NCBI RefSeq assembly: GCF_004762045.1
Contig: NZ_SJOM01000007.1
Span: forward strand, 3,193,920-3,257,919
Direction of reading: 5' to 3'
From: Mycobacterium sp. DL99
GTDB lineage: Bacteria > Actinomycetota > Actinomycetes > Mycobacteriales > Mycobacteriaceae
DNA: 64,000 bases
The notes below the pieces were generated by a model. That model made no database searches and had not been told where the DNA came from. It was given only the letters and a program-made list of their open reading frames with translations. Below, in pieces: positions 49,111 to 59,226 of this stretch. The position numbers and the translations under genes are program-made. The first letter of the stretch is position 1. Every line of letters begins with the position of its first letter.

Positions 49111-49467
49111 ATGTCACGTGGAGTCTTCAATTCCCCAGTCGCCCGGTGGTTCAATGCGGCCGCCGTGGGCCTCACCCGAGTCCCGGTGCTCGGCCGATGG
49201 ATCGGCCACGGTGTGGTGGTCATCCGGTACACCGGCCGAAGGTCGGGCCGCACGTTCGAGACTCCGGTTTCCGTGACGCGCGACGGCAACCAGGTGACCA
49301 TCAACGTGATGACGCCGGACAGCAAGAACTGGTGGCGCAACTTCCTCGGCGGGGGCGGCCGGCTCACCTTGCTGAACCTGGACGGCAGTGACCGTGCGGG
49401 GCACGCCGTTGCCTACCGTGACGGCCAGGGCAAAGTGACCGTCACGGTGCAACTCGACGCACCCTGA
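49111..49467 (+). CDS. Deazaflavin (F420)-dependent nitroreductase-family protein (Ddn-like)
   Basis: A 118-residue protein of the actinobacterial FDOR/Ddn family, with the split-barrel fold and conserved VVVIRYTGRRSGRTFETPVSV, which binds the F420 phosphates and tail, followed by KNWWRNFLGGG. Members reduce quinones or nitro compounds with F420H2, or bind flavin cofactors. ATG 49111 is preferred; the frame extends 51 bases upstream into the exporter gene. Confidence 0.85.
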   Translation: MSRGVFNSPVARWFNAAAVGLTRVPVLGRWIGHGVVVIRYTGRRSGRTFETPVSVTRDGNQVTINVMTPDSKNWWRNFLGGGGRLTLLNLDGSDRAGHAVAYRDGQGKVTVTVQLDAP

Positions 49468-49469
49468 GC

Positions 49470-50315
49470 TCAGGCGTCGATACGCTTGCGCCGGTACAGC
49501 GTTCCGACCATGAGCAACAACAGGCTCACCACCAGGATCGCCGTAGCCAGCACGTTGATCTGCGGGGGTACCGCGGCCTTGACCGCCGCGTTGACGTACA
49601 GCGGATAGGTGACCGTGGAGCCGCTGACGAAATAGGTGATGATGAAGTCGTCCAGGGACAAGGCGAACGACAACATCGCCGCGGCCACGATGCCCGGAAC
49701 GATCAGCGGCAGCGTCACTTTGAAGAACGTTCTGGTCGGGCTCGCCCCGAGATCCATCGACGCGTCCTCGAGCGTCCAGTCGAAGCCGCGTACCCGGGCG
49801 CGCACCGTCATCGCGATGAAGCTGATCTGAAAGGCTATGTGGGCCAGCACGATCGTGGCGTAGCCGGTGGCCCAGTGCAGATCGAGGAACAGGGTCAGCA
49901 GCGACGCACCCATGACCACCTCGGGCGCGGTCAGCGGTAGCACGAGAAAGGTGTCGACCGCTTTCTGGCCGCGGAATCGTTGGCGCACCAGAGCGATTGC
50001 CACCAGTGTGCCCAGCACCAAGGCGATGGCGGTCGACACTGCGGCGACATTGAGGCTGAGCTTCAGCGCCTCGGTCAGTGCCGGGTACTTGAACGGGTGG
50101 GCCCAGTTGTCGAGGGTGAATCCCTGCCAGGTGTAGTTGAACTTGCCCGCCGGCTTGTTGAACGAGAACAGCACGATGACGAAGATCGGCAGGAACAGGT
50201 ACAGCAAGACCAGACCGGCGACGATCCGCAGCGTCCAATCGCCCCACCTCGGTGATCCCTTGACCACCGTCGGTACGGCCGGGCTCGTGGCTTCCGCCAT
50301 CGCGGTCGATGTCAT
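49470..50315 (-). CDS. potC: Spermidine/putrescine-type ABC transporter permease PotC
   Basis: A 281-residue membrane permease with six hydrophobic segments. PotC-like features are LFLPIFVIVLFSFNKPAGKFN, LVLPLTAPEVVMGASLL and the EAA loop WTLEDASMDLGASPTRTFFKVTLPLIVPGI. The ATG at 50315 overlaps the potB stop by 4 bases; a longer open frame through potB is a shadow. It is the distal gene of a potADBC-like operon. Confidence 0.93.
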   Translation of the reverse strand: MTSTAMAEATSPAVPTVVKGSPRWGDWTLRIVAGLVLLYLFLPIFVIVLFSFNKPAGKFNYTWQGFTLDNWAHPFKYPALTEALKLSLNVAAVSTAIALVLGTLVAIALVRQRFRGQKAVDTFLVLPLTAPEVVMGASLLTLFLDLHWATGYATIVLAHIAFQISFIAMTVRARVRGFDWTLEDASMDLGASPTRTFFKVTLPLIVPGIVAAAMLSFALSLDDFIITYFVSGSTVTYPLYVNAAVKAAVPPQINVLATAILVVSLLLLMVGTLYRRKRIDA

Positions 50316-51187
50316 ACCAAGTCCTCCGTGCCCAGCGCCCGCGTATAGAGCAGCACCCCGACCAGGATGATCGCCATCAGCACCATGCTGAGGGCGGCGG
50401 CTGCCGGGTAGTCCTTGACCACCAGGAACTGCTTCTGGATCACGTTGCCGATCATGGTGGTCTGCGTGCTGCCGAGGTAATCGGCATTGATGAAATCGCC
50501 GGCCGCGGGGATGAACACCAGCATGCTTCCGGCCAACACACCCGGCATCGACAGCGGCAGAATGACTTTGGTGAAGCTGCGGGTGTTCGACGAGTACAGG
50601 TCCTTGGACGCCTCGATCAGGCGTGGATCGATCTTCTCCAGGCTCACGTAGAGCGGCAGGATCATGAAGATGATCCAGTTGTAGGTGAGGCCGCCGATCA
50701 CCGCCCAGCTCGTCGAGAGCAGCCGGCCTTCGCTCGGCAGCAATCCGATGGCCCCGAGCGCGTTGACCACCACCCCGTCGTCGGCCAGGATCGTCTTCCA
50801 CGCGATGGTGCGGATCAGGAAGGTGACGAAGAACGGCAGGATCACCAGGCCCAGGATCAGGTTCTTGTACCGGCCGGCCTTGAAGGCGATGACGTAGGCC
50901 AGTGGAAACGCCAGCAGCGCGCACAGCACGGTGGCGACGAATGCGTAGCCGAACGTCCGCAGGATCTGGTCCTGATACTCGCTGAATGCATGCAGGTAAT
51001 TGCCGAAATTCCAGTCGAACTCGAGCGTCGGCAGATACACCGAACCGCCCGACGTCGACAACGAGGTGCGTGCCAATGAGAAGAACGGCACCACGAAGAA
51101 GATCCCGAGGTACACCAGGGCCGGCAGGATCATCAGATACGGGGCGATCTTGCTCCGCTGCCGGCTACTGGTGGCTACTCCCGCCAT
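50312..51187 (-). CDS. potB: Spermidine/putrescine-type ABC transporter permease PotB
   Basis: A 291-residue permease, six hydrophobic segments, with PotB-type LPALVYLGIFFVVPFFSLARTSL, ILPFFVTFLIRTIAWKTIL and coupling loop LIEASKDLYSSNTRSFTKVILPLSMPGV. It forms the channel with PotC. The start ATG lies 5 bases after the binding-protein stop. Confidence 0.93.
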   Translation of the reverse strand: MAGVATSSRQRSKIAPYLMILPALVYLGIFFVVPFFSLARTSLSTSGGSVYLPTLEFDWNFGNYLHAFSEYQDQILRTFGYAFVATVLCALLAFPLAYVIAFKAGRYKNLILGLVILPFFVTFLIRTIAWKTILADDGVVVNALGAIGLLPSEGRLLSTSWAVIGGLTYNWIIFMILPLYVSLEKIDPRLIEASKDLYSSNTRSFTKVILPLSMPGVLAGSMLVFIPAAGDFINADYLGSTQTTMIGNVIQKQFLVVKDYPAAAALSMVLMAIILVGVLLYTRALGTEDLV

Positions 51188-51192
51188 CGGCG

Positions 51193-52386
51193 TCAGCCTC
51201 CGGTCACTGCGGCGTAGAGACTGTTGAACTCCTGAGTCTGCTCGTCAGTGAGGGCCGACCACGACTTGAGCTTGGCAATGATGTCGGCGGGCGGGTTGAT
51301 CAGCGGGTTGCTGGCCAGCTTGGGGTCGATCTTGGCCAGTTCGTCTGTCATGTCCGACAACACCGGAACGAACTGGGTGAACGCGATGAGCTTGGCGTAA
51401 TTCGCCCGGTCATAGACGTAGTCGATCCACGCTTCGGCGGCCTTCTGGTTCTGTGTGGTGTAGGGGATCACCATGGTGTCGATGAACCAGTCGCCGCCGG
51501 TCTCGGGCACGATGAACTTCAGGTCCGGGTTGTCGGCCTGCAGCTGGACCACGTCACCCGAATACGCCTGGGCGACAGCGATATTGCCAGCCGCGAGGTC
51601 GTCGGCGTAGTCGTTGCCGGTGAACCGGCGGATCTGGCCCTTGTCCTTCTGTTCGCGGATGAAATCGACGGCTTTCTTGATCGCGTCGGTGGTCGGTTCC
51701 TCAACGGAGTTGCCCTGCCACTGCATGATCATGCCGAGCCCGTCCTGGGTGTCGGACAGCAGGCTGACCCGACCCTTGAACGCGGGATCCCACAGATCGT
51801 CGATCTTGGTGATGTCGCGTCCGGTGGCGGCGCGGTTGTACGCCAGGCCGACCATGCCGGTCATGTACGGCGCGGTGTACTTGCGTCCCGGATCGGCCTT
51901 CGAATTGAGGAGGTCTTGGCGCAGGTTCTTCTTGTTAGGGACCCGGGACTCGCTGATCTCGTTGAGCCACTTGAGTCCGGCGAGCCGCACCGCCATGAAC
52001 TCGGTGGGCACGACGAGGTCGGAGCCGATGTCCTGCTGACGGGACAATGGTTCCTTGACCTTGGCGAACCACTGCTCGTTGTCGTTGAAATCTTCTTTGT
52101 AGTCCACCGTGAGACCGGTCTTGGTCTGGAATCCGGCGACGAACCCGTCGGCCATGTACAGCGGCCAGTTCGAGACGCGGAGGGTGCCGGTGGCCGGCGA
52201 GCCGTCGTCGGGTGCAGCCGAGGTGGCCGGAGCACTGGATTTCTCACCCGAGCTACAGGCGGCCAGGACCGAGGGCCCCAGCGCCAGTGCCGCCGCGGCA
52301 GCTGCACCGCCGCCCAGGAATCGACGGCGTGACGTGCGGTTCGCGGTAAGCCGGGCGAGCAGTCGGGGATCGAGGTTGTCGGGCAT
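51193..52386 (-). CDS. potD: Spermidine/putrescine-type ABC transporter substrate-binding lipoprotein
   Basis: A 397-residue binding protein with a Tat-type signal: twin arginine SRRRFLGGG followed by an alanine-rich hydrophobic stretch and lipobox VLAAC. The mature part matches the PotD/PotF group: LRVSNWPLYMADGFVAGFQTKTGLTVDYKEDFNDNEQWFAKV, WLNEIS, and VVQLQADNPDLKFIVPETGGDWFIDTMVIP. ATG 52386 is preceded by GAAAGG. The ligand is probably a polyamine but related cations are possible. Confidence 0.93.
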   Translation of the reverse strand: MPDNLDPRLLARLTANRTSRRRFLGGGAAAAAALALGPSVLAACSSGEKSSAPATSAAPDDGSPATGTLRVSNWPLYMADGFVAGFQTKTGLTVDYKEDFNDNEQWFAKVKEPLSRQQDIGSDLVVPTEFMAVRLAGLKWLNEISESRVPNKKNLRQDLLNSKADPGRKYTAPYMTGMVGLAYNRAATGRDITKIDDLWDPAFKGRVSLLSDTQDGLGMIMQWQGNSVEEPTTDAIKKAVDFIREQKDKGQIRRFTGNDYADDLAAGNIAVAQAYSGDVVQLQADNPDLKFIVPETGGDWFIDTMVIPYTTQNQKAAEAWIDYVYDRANYAKLIAFTQFVPVLSDMTDELAKIDPKLASNPLINPPADIIAKLKSWSALTDEQTQEFNSLYAAVTGG

Positions 52387-52447
52387 GGGCGACCTTTCGG
52401 GGAATTCGGGCGCTTTCCGTGAATGAGGGGTGGAGGCTGGCGAGTGT

Positions 52448-53641
52448 CTAGGTGTCGTCGAGCATCTCTTCGAGGTCTTCGGCGGTGGGTATGTCTGCGG
52501 CCGGCAGTACGCGCGAAGCTTCCGGCGACCAACTGACATGCACCGCGTCACCCGGGCGCAGCAGAGGCAGGTCCTGCTCGGGCCCGACATGGGCGATGAT
52601 CGTCGAATCATCCGGTGCGGCAAGGGAAAGCCGGAGCACCGGACCCTGGAAGGTCAGGTCCTTGACGGTGGCAGGCACGGTGGCCACGTCCCCGGTCGGA
52701 ACATCCATGGAGACGCGGACCCGCTCGGGACGGATCATCAGGGTGGCCTGACCGCCGGGTTCGATGGTGGTATCGCCAGGTTTGGCCTTGAGCGTCGTTC
52801 CGAGCACGTCGACCTCGACGAAGTCCCGGTTGGTCCGCCCCGTCTGCCGGCCCGGCCACAGGTTGGCCTGACCGATGAAGCTGGCGACGAACACCGTCGC
52901 CGGGCGGTCATAGATCTCAGTGGGACTGCCGATCTGCTCAACGTTTCCGTTGTTCATCACCGCGATCCGGTCGCTCATGGTGAGCGCCTCTTCCTGATCG
53001 TGGGTGACGTAGATGAACGTGATGCCGACCTCGCGCTGGATACGTTTCAGCTCGAACTGCATCGCATGGCGCAGTTTGAGATCGAGGGCGCCGAGCGGCT
53101 CGTCGAGCAGGAGTGCGCTGGGGTAGTTGACCAGGGCGCGGGCCAGTGCCACCCGCTGCTGTTGACCACCGGAGAGCTGGCCGGGCTTGCGCTTGGCGAA
53201 GTCGGTGAGCCGGACGATTTCCAGCAGCTCGTCGACGCTGCGTTTGATCTCGGCCTTTTCCTTCTTCATGCTGCGCGGCCCGTAGGCCACGTTGTCCCAC
53301 ACCGTCATGTGCGGGAACAGCGCATAGTGCTGGAAGACCGTGTTGACGTTGCGCTTGTGCGGTGGCACGCGAGAGACGTCGACGCCCTCAAGCCGGATGG
53401 CGCCCTCGGTCGGGCTTTCGAATCCGGCGATCATGCGCAGCGTGGTGGTCTTCCCGCAGCCCGAGGGGCCCAGCATCGAGAAGAACTCACCCGATGCGAT
53501 GGTGAAGTCCGCCTCGGCTACGGCGACGTAGTCGCCGAACCGTTTCGTGACGTGGTCGATCTCTATGACCGGCGCGCCACTGCGTGGCGAGCCGTCGTGT
53601 CCCGTCGACTTGTCGACGGCGGTGATATCTGGGCCGGTCAG
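52448..53641 (-). CDS. potA: Spermidine/putrescine-type ABC transporter ATPase PotA
   Basis: An ATPase of about 397 residues with Walker [37 protein letters not shown], switch VTHDQEEAL and a C-terminal TOBE regulatory domain (about 290-390). The start is unusual: there is no in-frame ATG or GTG before Walker A. A near-perfect GGAGGAGG lies 6 bases before a CTG (53641), which I take as start; TTG 53722 is the alternative and adds 27 residues unlike the family. It leads the pot gene run with a 61-base gap to potD. Confidence 0.88.
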   Translation of the reverse strand: MTGPDITAVDKSTGHDGSPRSGAPVIEIDHVTKRFGDYVAVAEADFTIASGEFFSMLGPSGCGKTTTLRMIAGFESPTEGAIRLEGVDVSRVPPHKRNVNTVFQHYALFPHMTVWDNVAYGPRSMKKEKAEIKRSVDELLEIVRLTDFAKRKPGQLSGGQQQRVALARALVNYPSALLLDEPLGALDLKLRHAMQFELKRIQREVGITFIYVTHDQEEALTMSDRIAVMNNGNVEQIGSPTEIYDRPATVFVASFIGQANLWPGRQTGRTNRDFVEVDVLGTTLKAKPGDTTIEPGGQATLMIRPERVRVSMDVPTGDVATVPATVKDLTFQGPVLRLSLAAPDDSTIIAHVGPEQDLPLLRPGDAVHVSWSPEASRVLPAADIPTAEDLEEMLDDT

Positions 53642-53907
53642 CGGAATCCTCCTCCAGTACAGCCGCGGAAGCTGTCGGTAAACAATCGCGGATTGTGCCG
53701 ACCTTCGCAACCGTTTCCGCAATGAATTAACAATTTTTCAATGGAATCCTTCGTTTGAACCGGGTTGACAGCGCGATTCCATAGCGCGGCAGTCGAGCGG
53801 CCACGGCGGGTCTGGTCGGTCCACGGTCCGGAGGGGGCGGTCACTGGCTGGACTCAAGTTTCGCAGCTCAGCGGGTTGTCACGGCAGGAAACCGGCGACC
53901 GGAGGAA

Positions 53908-55377
53908 TCAGCCCCACTCGTGGTTCATCGCGCGGGACTCAGACATGGTGTGCACGGACTCGCCGTGGCGGTCGGGTGCGCGGGACACCGCGATGAGGGC
54001 CATCGCCAAAGCTGCGGTGACCGCGCCGGCGACGAAGATCGTCACGAAGCTGCCTTCCGATGGCACCATGCGATGCCCGAGCAGCACCGCGACGACCGCC
54101 GCCGCCACGGAGCTGCCGATGGTCCGCGCGATCGCGTTCATGCTCGTGGCGATGCCTGTCTCGCCGGCATCCACCTCACTGACAACCAGCGCGGGCAACG
54201 CGCCGTATCCCAGGCTGATGTAGGCGTTGGCCAGCACGCCGGCCACCACGACCTGCCAGGGCCGGTCATGGGCGACGGCGAGCATGACGAATCCGGCGAT
54301 TCCGGCGACCGCGGCCACCACCAGTACTCGACGCGCGCCGTACCGGTCGATGTACCGGCCGCTGACCAGTGCCACCACAAAACCGGTCAGCGCTCCGGGG
54401 AGCAGGAAATACACGCTGGCTTGCAGCACGCTGGCCCCGAATCCGTAGCCGGCGGCCTGATGGGACATCTGGACGAACTGGGTGAGGCCGAGGAAGGCGA
54501 AGTACAGCCCCATGCCGACCAGGATCGTGGCCAGGTTGGTCAGCAGGATGGGGCGCCGGGCCAGCATCGTGGTCGAGACCAGAGGATCGGCGGCCCGTCG
54601 TTCCCACCACCACCAGCCGACCAGCACGCCGACACCGCCGGCCAGAAAGCCGATCGTCCCCGGATGGGTCCATCCCCATGAGTTGCCCTGAGTGATCGCC
54701 AGCAGCACCGACGACAGGCCGATCGCCAGGCCCGCGGCGCCCAGCCAGTCGATTGTGCCGCCGGCGTCAGGCTTGCGGTTGGGCACAATCGCGACCGCCA
54801 CCACGATGACGATGGCGGTGAAAGCGGTGGCGAGCCAGAAGACGCGGTGATACCCGGCGTCGCCCGACATCAGCAGGCCGGTGACGACGAGGCCGACACC
54901 GCCGCCGAAACCGAGCGTTCCGGACAACACCGACATCGCGCCGACCAGTCGATCTTCAGCGAGTTCTTCCCGCAGGATCGCGATGCTGATGGGGTAGAGC
55001 GCGTAGGAGGCGCCCTGCAGGATGCGTGCCGCCACCAGCAGCGGCACCGACGCGGTCACCGCGGCCAGCACTGAACCTGCCAGCACCACCACCAGCACGC
55101 CGAGCAGGACGCGTTTCTTGCTGTAGAGATCGGCGAGTCTGCCGATCAGCGGGGTCGAGGCCGCTGCCGCCAGCAGGTTGGCGGTGACGGCCCAGCTGAC
55201 CGCCACTCCCGAGGTGTTCAGCTGGCGCGCGATGATGCCCAGGATCGGGACCACCGCGGTCTGGAGGATGGCGACGGTGAGTGCCACCAGGCTCAGGCCG
55301 GCGATCAGGACGCCGGGGCGGCGTGGTGCCCCCGGGACCGCGGGGGAGGCGGACCGGTCGGTTTCGGTCCTCGCCAC
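53908..55377 (-). CDS. MFS transporter, DHA2-like drug exporter
   Basis: A 489-residue polytopic protein with 12-14 hydrophobic segments. It has the MFS loop motif between helices 2 and 3 (GRLADLYSKKRVLLG) and antiporter-type motif C (GTLGFGGGVGLVVTGLLM). Such proteins pump out drugs or metabolites using the proton gradient. The GTG start has GGAGCGG upstream. The gap to potA holds no gene. Confidence 0.9.
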   Translation of the reverse strand: MARTETDRSASPAVPGAPRRPGVLIAGLSLVALTVAILQTAVVPILGIIARQLNTSGVAVSWAVTANLLAAAASTPLIGRLADLYSKKRVLLGVLVVVLAGSVLAAVTASVPLLVAARILQGASYALYPISIAILREELAEDRLVGAMSVLSGTLGFGGGVGLVVTGLLMSGDAGYHRVFWLATAFTAIVIVVAVAIVPNRKPDAGGTIDWLGAAGLAIGLSSVLLAITQGNSWGWTHPGTIGFLAGGVGVLVGWWWWERRAADPLVSTTMLARRPILLTNLATILVGMGLYFAFLGLTQFVQMSHQAAGYGFGASVLQASVYFLLPGALTGFVVALVSGRYIDRYGARRVLVVAAVAGIAGFVMLAVAHDRPWQVVVAGVLANAYISLGYGALPALVVSEVDAGETGIATSMNAIARTIGSSVAAAVVAVLLGHRMVPSEGSFVTIFVAGAVTAALAMALIAVSRAPDRHGESVHTMSESRAMNHEWG

Positions 55378-55497
55378 TACCGCTCCGATCCATAGCTAAT
55401 CTTTGTGTTTCTCGATTATGGCCTTGGGTTGTCACGGGCCTGCGCACCGGGGTGATCGCTCAGCGCCACATCGTCGGGACCGTGGTCGAATAGACGA

Positions 55498-56886
55498 ATG
55501 GCTTTCGGAGTCAGTGCGCTCAACGCGTCCACGTTCAGCGGGCGCCGCCCGACCGGCTCGGGTGATCTGACCGTGGAAACCCATGGGATCGCACCCCTGG
55601 CCGCCGACCAACGGTACGGACACCCCGCCCGGCTGTTCACGGTGTGGTTCGCGCCGCAGGTGAACATGACCGGAGTATTCACCGGGACATTGGCGATCAC
55701 CCTCGGGCTGGGCTTCTGGCTGGGACTGCTGGCCATGGTCATCGGCACGGTTCTGGGCTCCGCCGTGGTGGCATACCTGTCGACGTGGGGGCCGCGCACC
55801 GGGGCGGGTCAACTTCCCAACGCGCGCATGGCATTCGGCGGGCTGGTAGTGGTGCCAGGCATCTTGCAGTGGGGATCGTCGATCGCCTGGGACGCGCTTG
55901 TCGGCTTGTTCGGCGGGGAGGCGCTCGCGGCGCTGCTGGGCATCCCGTTCTGGAGCGCGGTGTTGATCGTCCTCGCTGTCCAGGGCGTGGTCGGGTTCTT
56001 CGGCTACGAGTTGATCCACCGCCTGCAGGCGGTGTTGACCGTCATCCTCTTCATCACCTTCGCGGTCTTCACCGTCAAGCTGGTCGGTGGACATGACATC
56101 GTCGTGGCGCCGTCGGTGGCAGGTGCCGATCTGGCCGGAGCGTTCGTTTTCGAGGTCACCATTGCACTGAGCCTGGCGATCTCGTGGGCCAGCTACGCCG
56201 CCGATTTCAGTCGCTATCTCCCGAGCGACTCGCCGCGTTGGCAGGTGTTCGGATACTCGTTCGCCGGGATCGTGCTGGGCTACATATTCGTTCAGGGCAT
56301 CGGGATCGCGGCCGCGTCGGTCATCGGTGAGCACACCGCCGACGGTGTTCACGCCGTCATGGGCGGGGGCCTGCTCGGCGGCCTGGCCTTGTTGGTGATC
56401 GCGCTCGCGGCGATCGGCTCGGGTGTGATGAACGACTACAGCGGTTCCTTGGCATTGCAGACCATCGGTGTGCGGGTGCGTCGGCCGGTGTCGGCGATCA
56501 TCGTGACGGCACTGGCCTTCGGCTTGATCCTGTGGTTGCACGCCGCGGACACCGCGACCAGGTTCACCGATGTCCTGCTGCTGGTCAGCTATTGGATTCC
56601 GGCGTTTGTCGCCGTGGTCGTGGTGGACTGGGCGATCCGTACCCGTGGACGCAGCAGTATCGATCCCAGCGCCGAATCCACCGGGCGCCGCGACGCGGTG
56701 GCGGCCCTGATCACCTTCCTGGTGGCCTATGTAATCGCCGTGCCGTTCATGAACACGACGCTGATCCAGGGTGCGGTGGCCACCGCATGGCACGGGGCCG
56801 ACCTCGCCTACTTCGTCAATTTTCTTGTAGCGCTGGTTCTTTACGGTGGTTACCGACTGCTGACACGGCGGGTGGATCGGTCCTAG
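55498..56886 (+). CDS. NCS1-family (cytosine/purine/allantoin-type) permease
   Basis: A 462-residue permease with about 12 hydrophobic segments. NCS1 motifs are FTVWFAPQVNMTGVFTGTLAITLGLGFWLG, LPNARMAFGG, QWGSSIAWDALVG, SWASYAADFSRYLP and NDYSGSLALQTIGVRVRRP. The family imports nucleobases, hydantoins or related rings; the exact substrate is unknown. The ATG start is at 55498. It is convergent with the dehydrogenase gene, 3 bases apart. Confidence 0.9.
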   Translation: MAFGVSALNASTFSGRRPTGSGDLTVETHGIAPLAADQRYGHPARLFTVWFAPQVNMTGVFTGTLAITLGLGFWLGLLAMVIGTVLGSAVVAYLSTWGPRTGAGQLPNARMAFGGLVVVPGILQWGSSIAWDALVGLFGGEALAALLGIPFWSAVLIVLAVQGVVGFFGYELIHRLQAVLTVILFITFAVFTVKLVGGHDIVVAPSVAGADLAGAFVFEVTIALSLAISWASYAADFSRYLPSDSPRWQVFGYSFAGIVLGYIFVQGIGIAAASVIGEHTADGVHAVMGGGLLGGLALLVIALAAIGSGVMNDYSGSLALQTIGVRVRRPVSAIIVTALAFGLILWLHAADTATRFTDVLLLVSYWIPAFVAVVVVDWAIRTRGRSSIDPSAESTGRRDAVAALITFLVAYVIAVPFMNTTLIQGAVATAWHGADLAYFVNFLVALVLYGGYRLLTRRVDRS

Positions 56887-56889
56887 CGG

Positions 56890-57954
56890 TCAGGTAAGCG
56901 CGGCCAGGACGTGCTCGGTGAACGTTGATGTGGACGCGCTGCCCCCGATGTCGGCGGTACCGACACCGGCATCGAGGGTCCGCCGGACGGCGTCCTCGAT
57001 GCGATCTGCGGCGACACCGAGCGCTGGCGTGCCACCGTCGCGGCCGGCCAGCCAACGCAGCAGCATCGCGGTGGACAGGATCATCGCGACCGGGTTGGCG
57101 ATGTCGCGTCCGGCGATGTCCGGCGCGGACCCGTGGGCGGCCTGCGCCATCGCGTGAGTGTGCGAGGCGTTGATGGAGGGCGCCATCCCGAGCGAGCCAC
57201 TCAACTGGCCGGCGAGGTCGGACAGAATGTCGCCGAACATGTTCTCGGCGACGATCACATCGAAGTCGCGGGGGTGGCTCACCAATCGAGCCGCGAGTGC
57301 GTCGATGTGCTCTCCACGGACTTCGACGTCGGGGTAACTTTCTGCGACCGCCAGGCACACGTCACGGAACAGCCCGGTGGTCTTGGCCAGGACGTTCGTC
57401 TTGTGAGCGATGGTGACCGACTTGCGCCGAGCGGTCGCCAACTGGAACGCCTGATGGGCGATCCGCTCGCAGGCAGTCCGGGTGAACACGGCGACGGCCA
57501 GCGCGACATCGGGTGTGGGCATGAATTCGCCTGCGCCGTCGTACATGTTGCGGTCGGCGTAGAACCCTTCGGTGTTCTCCCGGACGATGACCACGTCGAG
57601 ATCGGGGCAGACCGCGCGGACGGATGCACTCAGGGTGCGGGCCGGCCGGATGTTGGCGAACAAGTTGTAGCGCTTGCGGATTGCCCCACCGGGTGACAGT
57701 GTGCCGCGGAACTGCTCGGGGTAGCCGGCGTTGTCGTGCGGACCGAGGATCCATCCGGGCAGCCCGTCGAGTTGGGCCAGCGTCGGTTCTGGCAGCGGGG
57801 TTCCGAACTCGCCGATCGCCTCGAGGCCGAACGGCAGTTCGCGCCAGTGCACGCCGATCGACACACTGGCCAAGGCCCGTTCAGCGACGCTGGTGGCCGA
57901 ATCCACGATCTCAGGCCCGATCCCGTCGCCGAGAAGTACTCCCAGAGTCAGCAC
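56890..57954 (-). CDS. Isopropylmalate/isocitrate/tartrate dehydrogenase-family enzyme
   Basis: A cytoplasmic NAD(P)-dependent beta-decarboxylating dehydrogenase, 354 residues. Conserved features are GDGIGPEIV at the N-terminus, IRPARTLSASVR with substrate arginines, VIVRENTEGFYAD, catalytic lysine in AHKTNVLAKT, the metal aspartates in FDVIVAENMFGDILSD, and cofactor loop HGSAPDIAGRDIANP. The RENTEG segment points to tartrate, homoisocitrate or isocitrate type, away from the leucine-pathway LeuB. The GTG start is at 57954. It lies 15 bases from the hydrolase gene stop and shares its direction. Confidence 0.9.
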   Translation of the reverse strand: MLTLGVLLGDGIGPEIVDSATSVAERALASVSIGVHWRELPFGLEAIGEFGTPLPEPTLAQLDGLPGWILGPHDNAGYPEQFRGTLSPGGAIRKRYNLFANIRPARTLSASVRAVCPDLDVVIVRENTEGFYADRNMYDGAGEFMPTPDVALAVAVFTRTACERIAHQAFQLATARRKSVTIAHKTNVLAKTTGLFRDVCLAVAESYPDVEVRGEHIDALAARLVSHPRDFDVIVAENMFGDILSDLAGQLSGSLGMAPSINASHTHAMAQAAHGSAPDIAGRDIANPVAMILSTAMLLRWLAGRDGGTPALGVAADRIEDAVRRTLDAGVGTADIGGSASTSTFTEHVLAALT

Positions 57955-57969
57955 ACTGTCATCTTCCGC

Positions 57970-58818
57970 TCAAACGGGATGGGCTGCGAACCACTGCAGC
58001 AACATTTCCGCGATCTGTTCCGGTTTCTCTTCCGGAAGCCAGTGTGAGGCCCCGCGGAGCGTTTCGAACCGGTAGGGACCAGCGACGTAATTCGCGGTGT
58101 CGTGCGCCGGTTTGGCGGTGATCGCGATGTCGCGGTCACTCCAGACATACAGCGTCGGCACGGTGATCTTGGCCGCCGCGCTCAGGCCGGACCGGCTAAA
58201 CGGCATGGCGCGATACCAGTTCAGCGAGGCGGTCAGGGCACCGGGCTCAGCCATGGCCCGAGCGTCGCGTTCGGCGGCCTCGGGCGGTAGCCCGCTGTGG
58301 ATCAAGGATTTCGCAATGGCTGCGCCCTTGCCGTCGCGCCCGAGCATCAACCGTTCGGACACCCACGGCAGTTGATTGACGTACATGTACCACGATGCGA
58401 GTCCCTGTCTGCTGGTCAGCAGGGACCGCAGGAACGCCATCGGGTGGGGCACCGACAGCGCCGACAACGATGCCAGCTTCTCGGGTGCGTGGCCGGCGAC
58501 GCTCCAGGCCACTGCGGCGCCCCAGTCGTGGCCCACGAGATGGACACGGTCGGCGCCGCTGGCATCGATCAGCGCGAGGGTGTCCTCCACCAACTCCGCC
58601 GAGCGGTAGTCGCGGCGGCGGGTCGGCCGGGCGCCGGGCGAGTACCCTCGCTGATTGGGCGCCAGGCACCGGAACCCGTTGGCGGTGAGCAGAGAGATGA
58701 CCGGCTCCCAGCTGATGTTCTGCTGCGGAAAGCCATGAAGCAGCACGACCACCGGACCGTTGGCGGGACCGTGATCGATGACATCGAAGACGAACTCCCC
58801 GCGGCGGTATTGATCCAT
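57970..58818 (-). CDS. Alpha/beta hydrolase, epoxide-hydrolase-like
   Basis: A 282-residue alpha/beta hydrolase with oxyanion motif HGFP (28-31) and nucleophile elbow G-H-D98-W-G, where the Asp nucleophile is typical of epoxide hydrolases and dehalogenases. The acid is probably in WSDRDIAI and the base His in GASHWLPEEKP. The length fits the mycobacterial Eph group. ATG 58818 starts the conserved region; the longer open frame to 59340 is Arg/Pro-rich and looks like a shadow. Confidence 0.88.
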   Translation of the reverse strand: MDQYRRGEFVFDVIDHGPANGPVVVLLHGFPQQNISWEPVISLLTANGFRCLAPNQRGYSPGARPTRRRDYRSAELVEDTLALIDASGADRVHLVGHDWGAAVAWSVAGHAPEKLASLSALSVPHPMAFLRSLLTSRQGLASWYMYVNQLPWVSERLMLGRDGKGAAIAKSLIHSGLPPEAAERDARAMAEPGALTASLNWYRAMPFSRSGLSAAAKITVPTLYVWSDRDIAITAKPAHDTANYVAGPYRFETLRGASHWLPEEKPEQIAEMLLQWFAAHPV

Positions 58819-59226
58819 ACGTGCATCATGCCAAGCCGTTCGGTGGACACGTGGGCGTTGGGGTGTGGCTGACCCCGTCCCCGGCGATGCCGGCGCAGGG
58901 GAGCGCTTCGCGACGGGCCGGACGTCCGGTGGCCCGGCGGCCACGATGTGCCGACCCGCGCGGCCGTTGCCGGTCCAGCCGATTACATCGGCCGTCGCCA
59001 CGAGCTTTCTCCGGTCAGATGGTGTACTTCCTGTCGTGAGTACGGCGGCATTGACGAGAGTGGTTGTTTGCCAGGCGATCCCGTGTAGCCGCTGACTTCG
59101 TCGGCCGTGACCTTTCGGTGGCCAACTTGTAACGGCAACGTGGCGGCGGTCGGGTGCCTGCCCGGTTGCAGCGCGTGCACAGATTGTTGTACCAATCATC
59201 AGGTGTGCGCGGGAAGGATCATCTGA
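58819..59226. other. 408-base intergenic region, no gene seen
   Basis: Between divergent genes, with no open frame of coding character. A short inverted repeat at 59182-59197 (GATTG and CAATC, 6-base spacer) lies 30 bases before the next start codon and could be an operator for the DNA-binding-like protein that follows. A TTGACG hexamer near 59054 is a possible -35 element but lacks a good partner. Confidence 0.35.
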
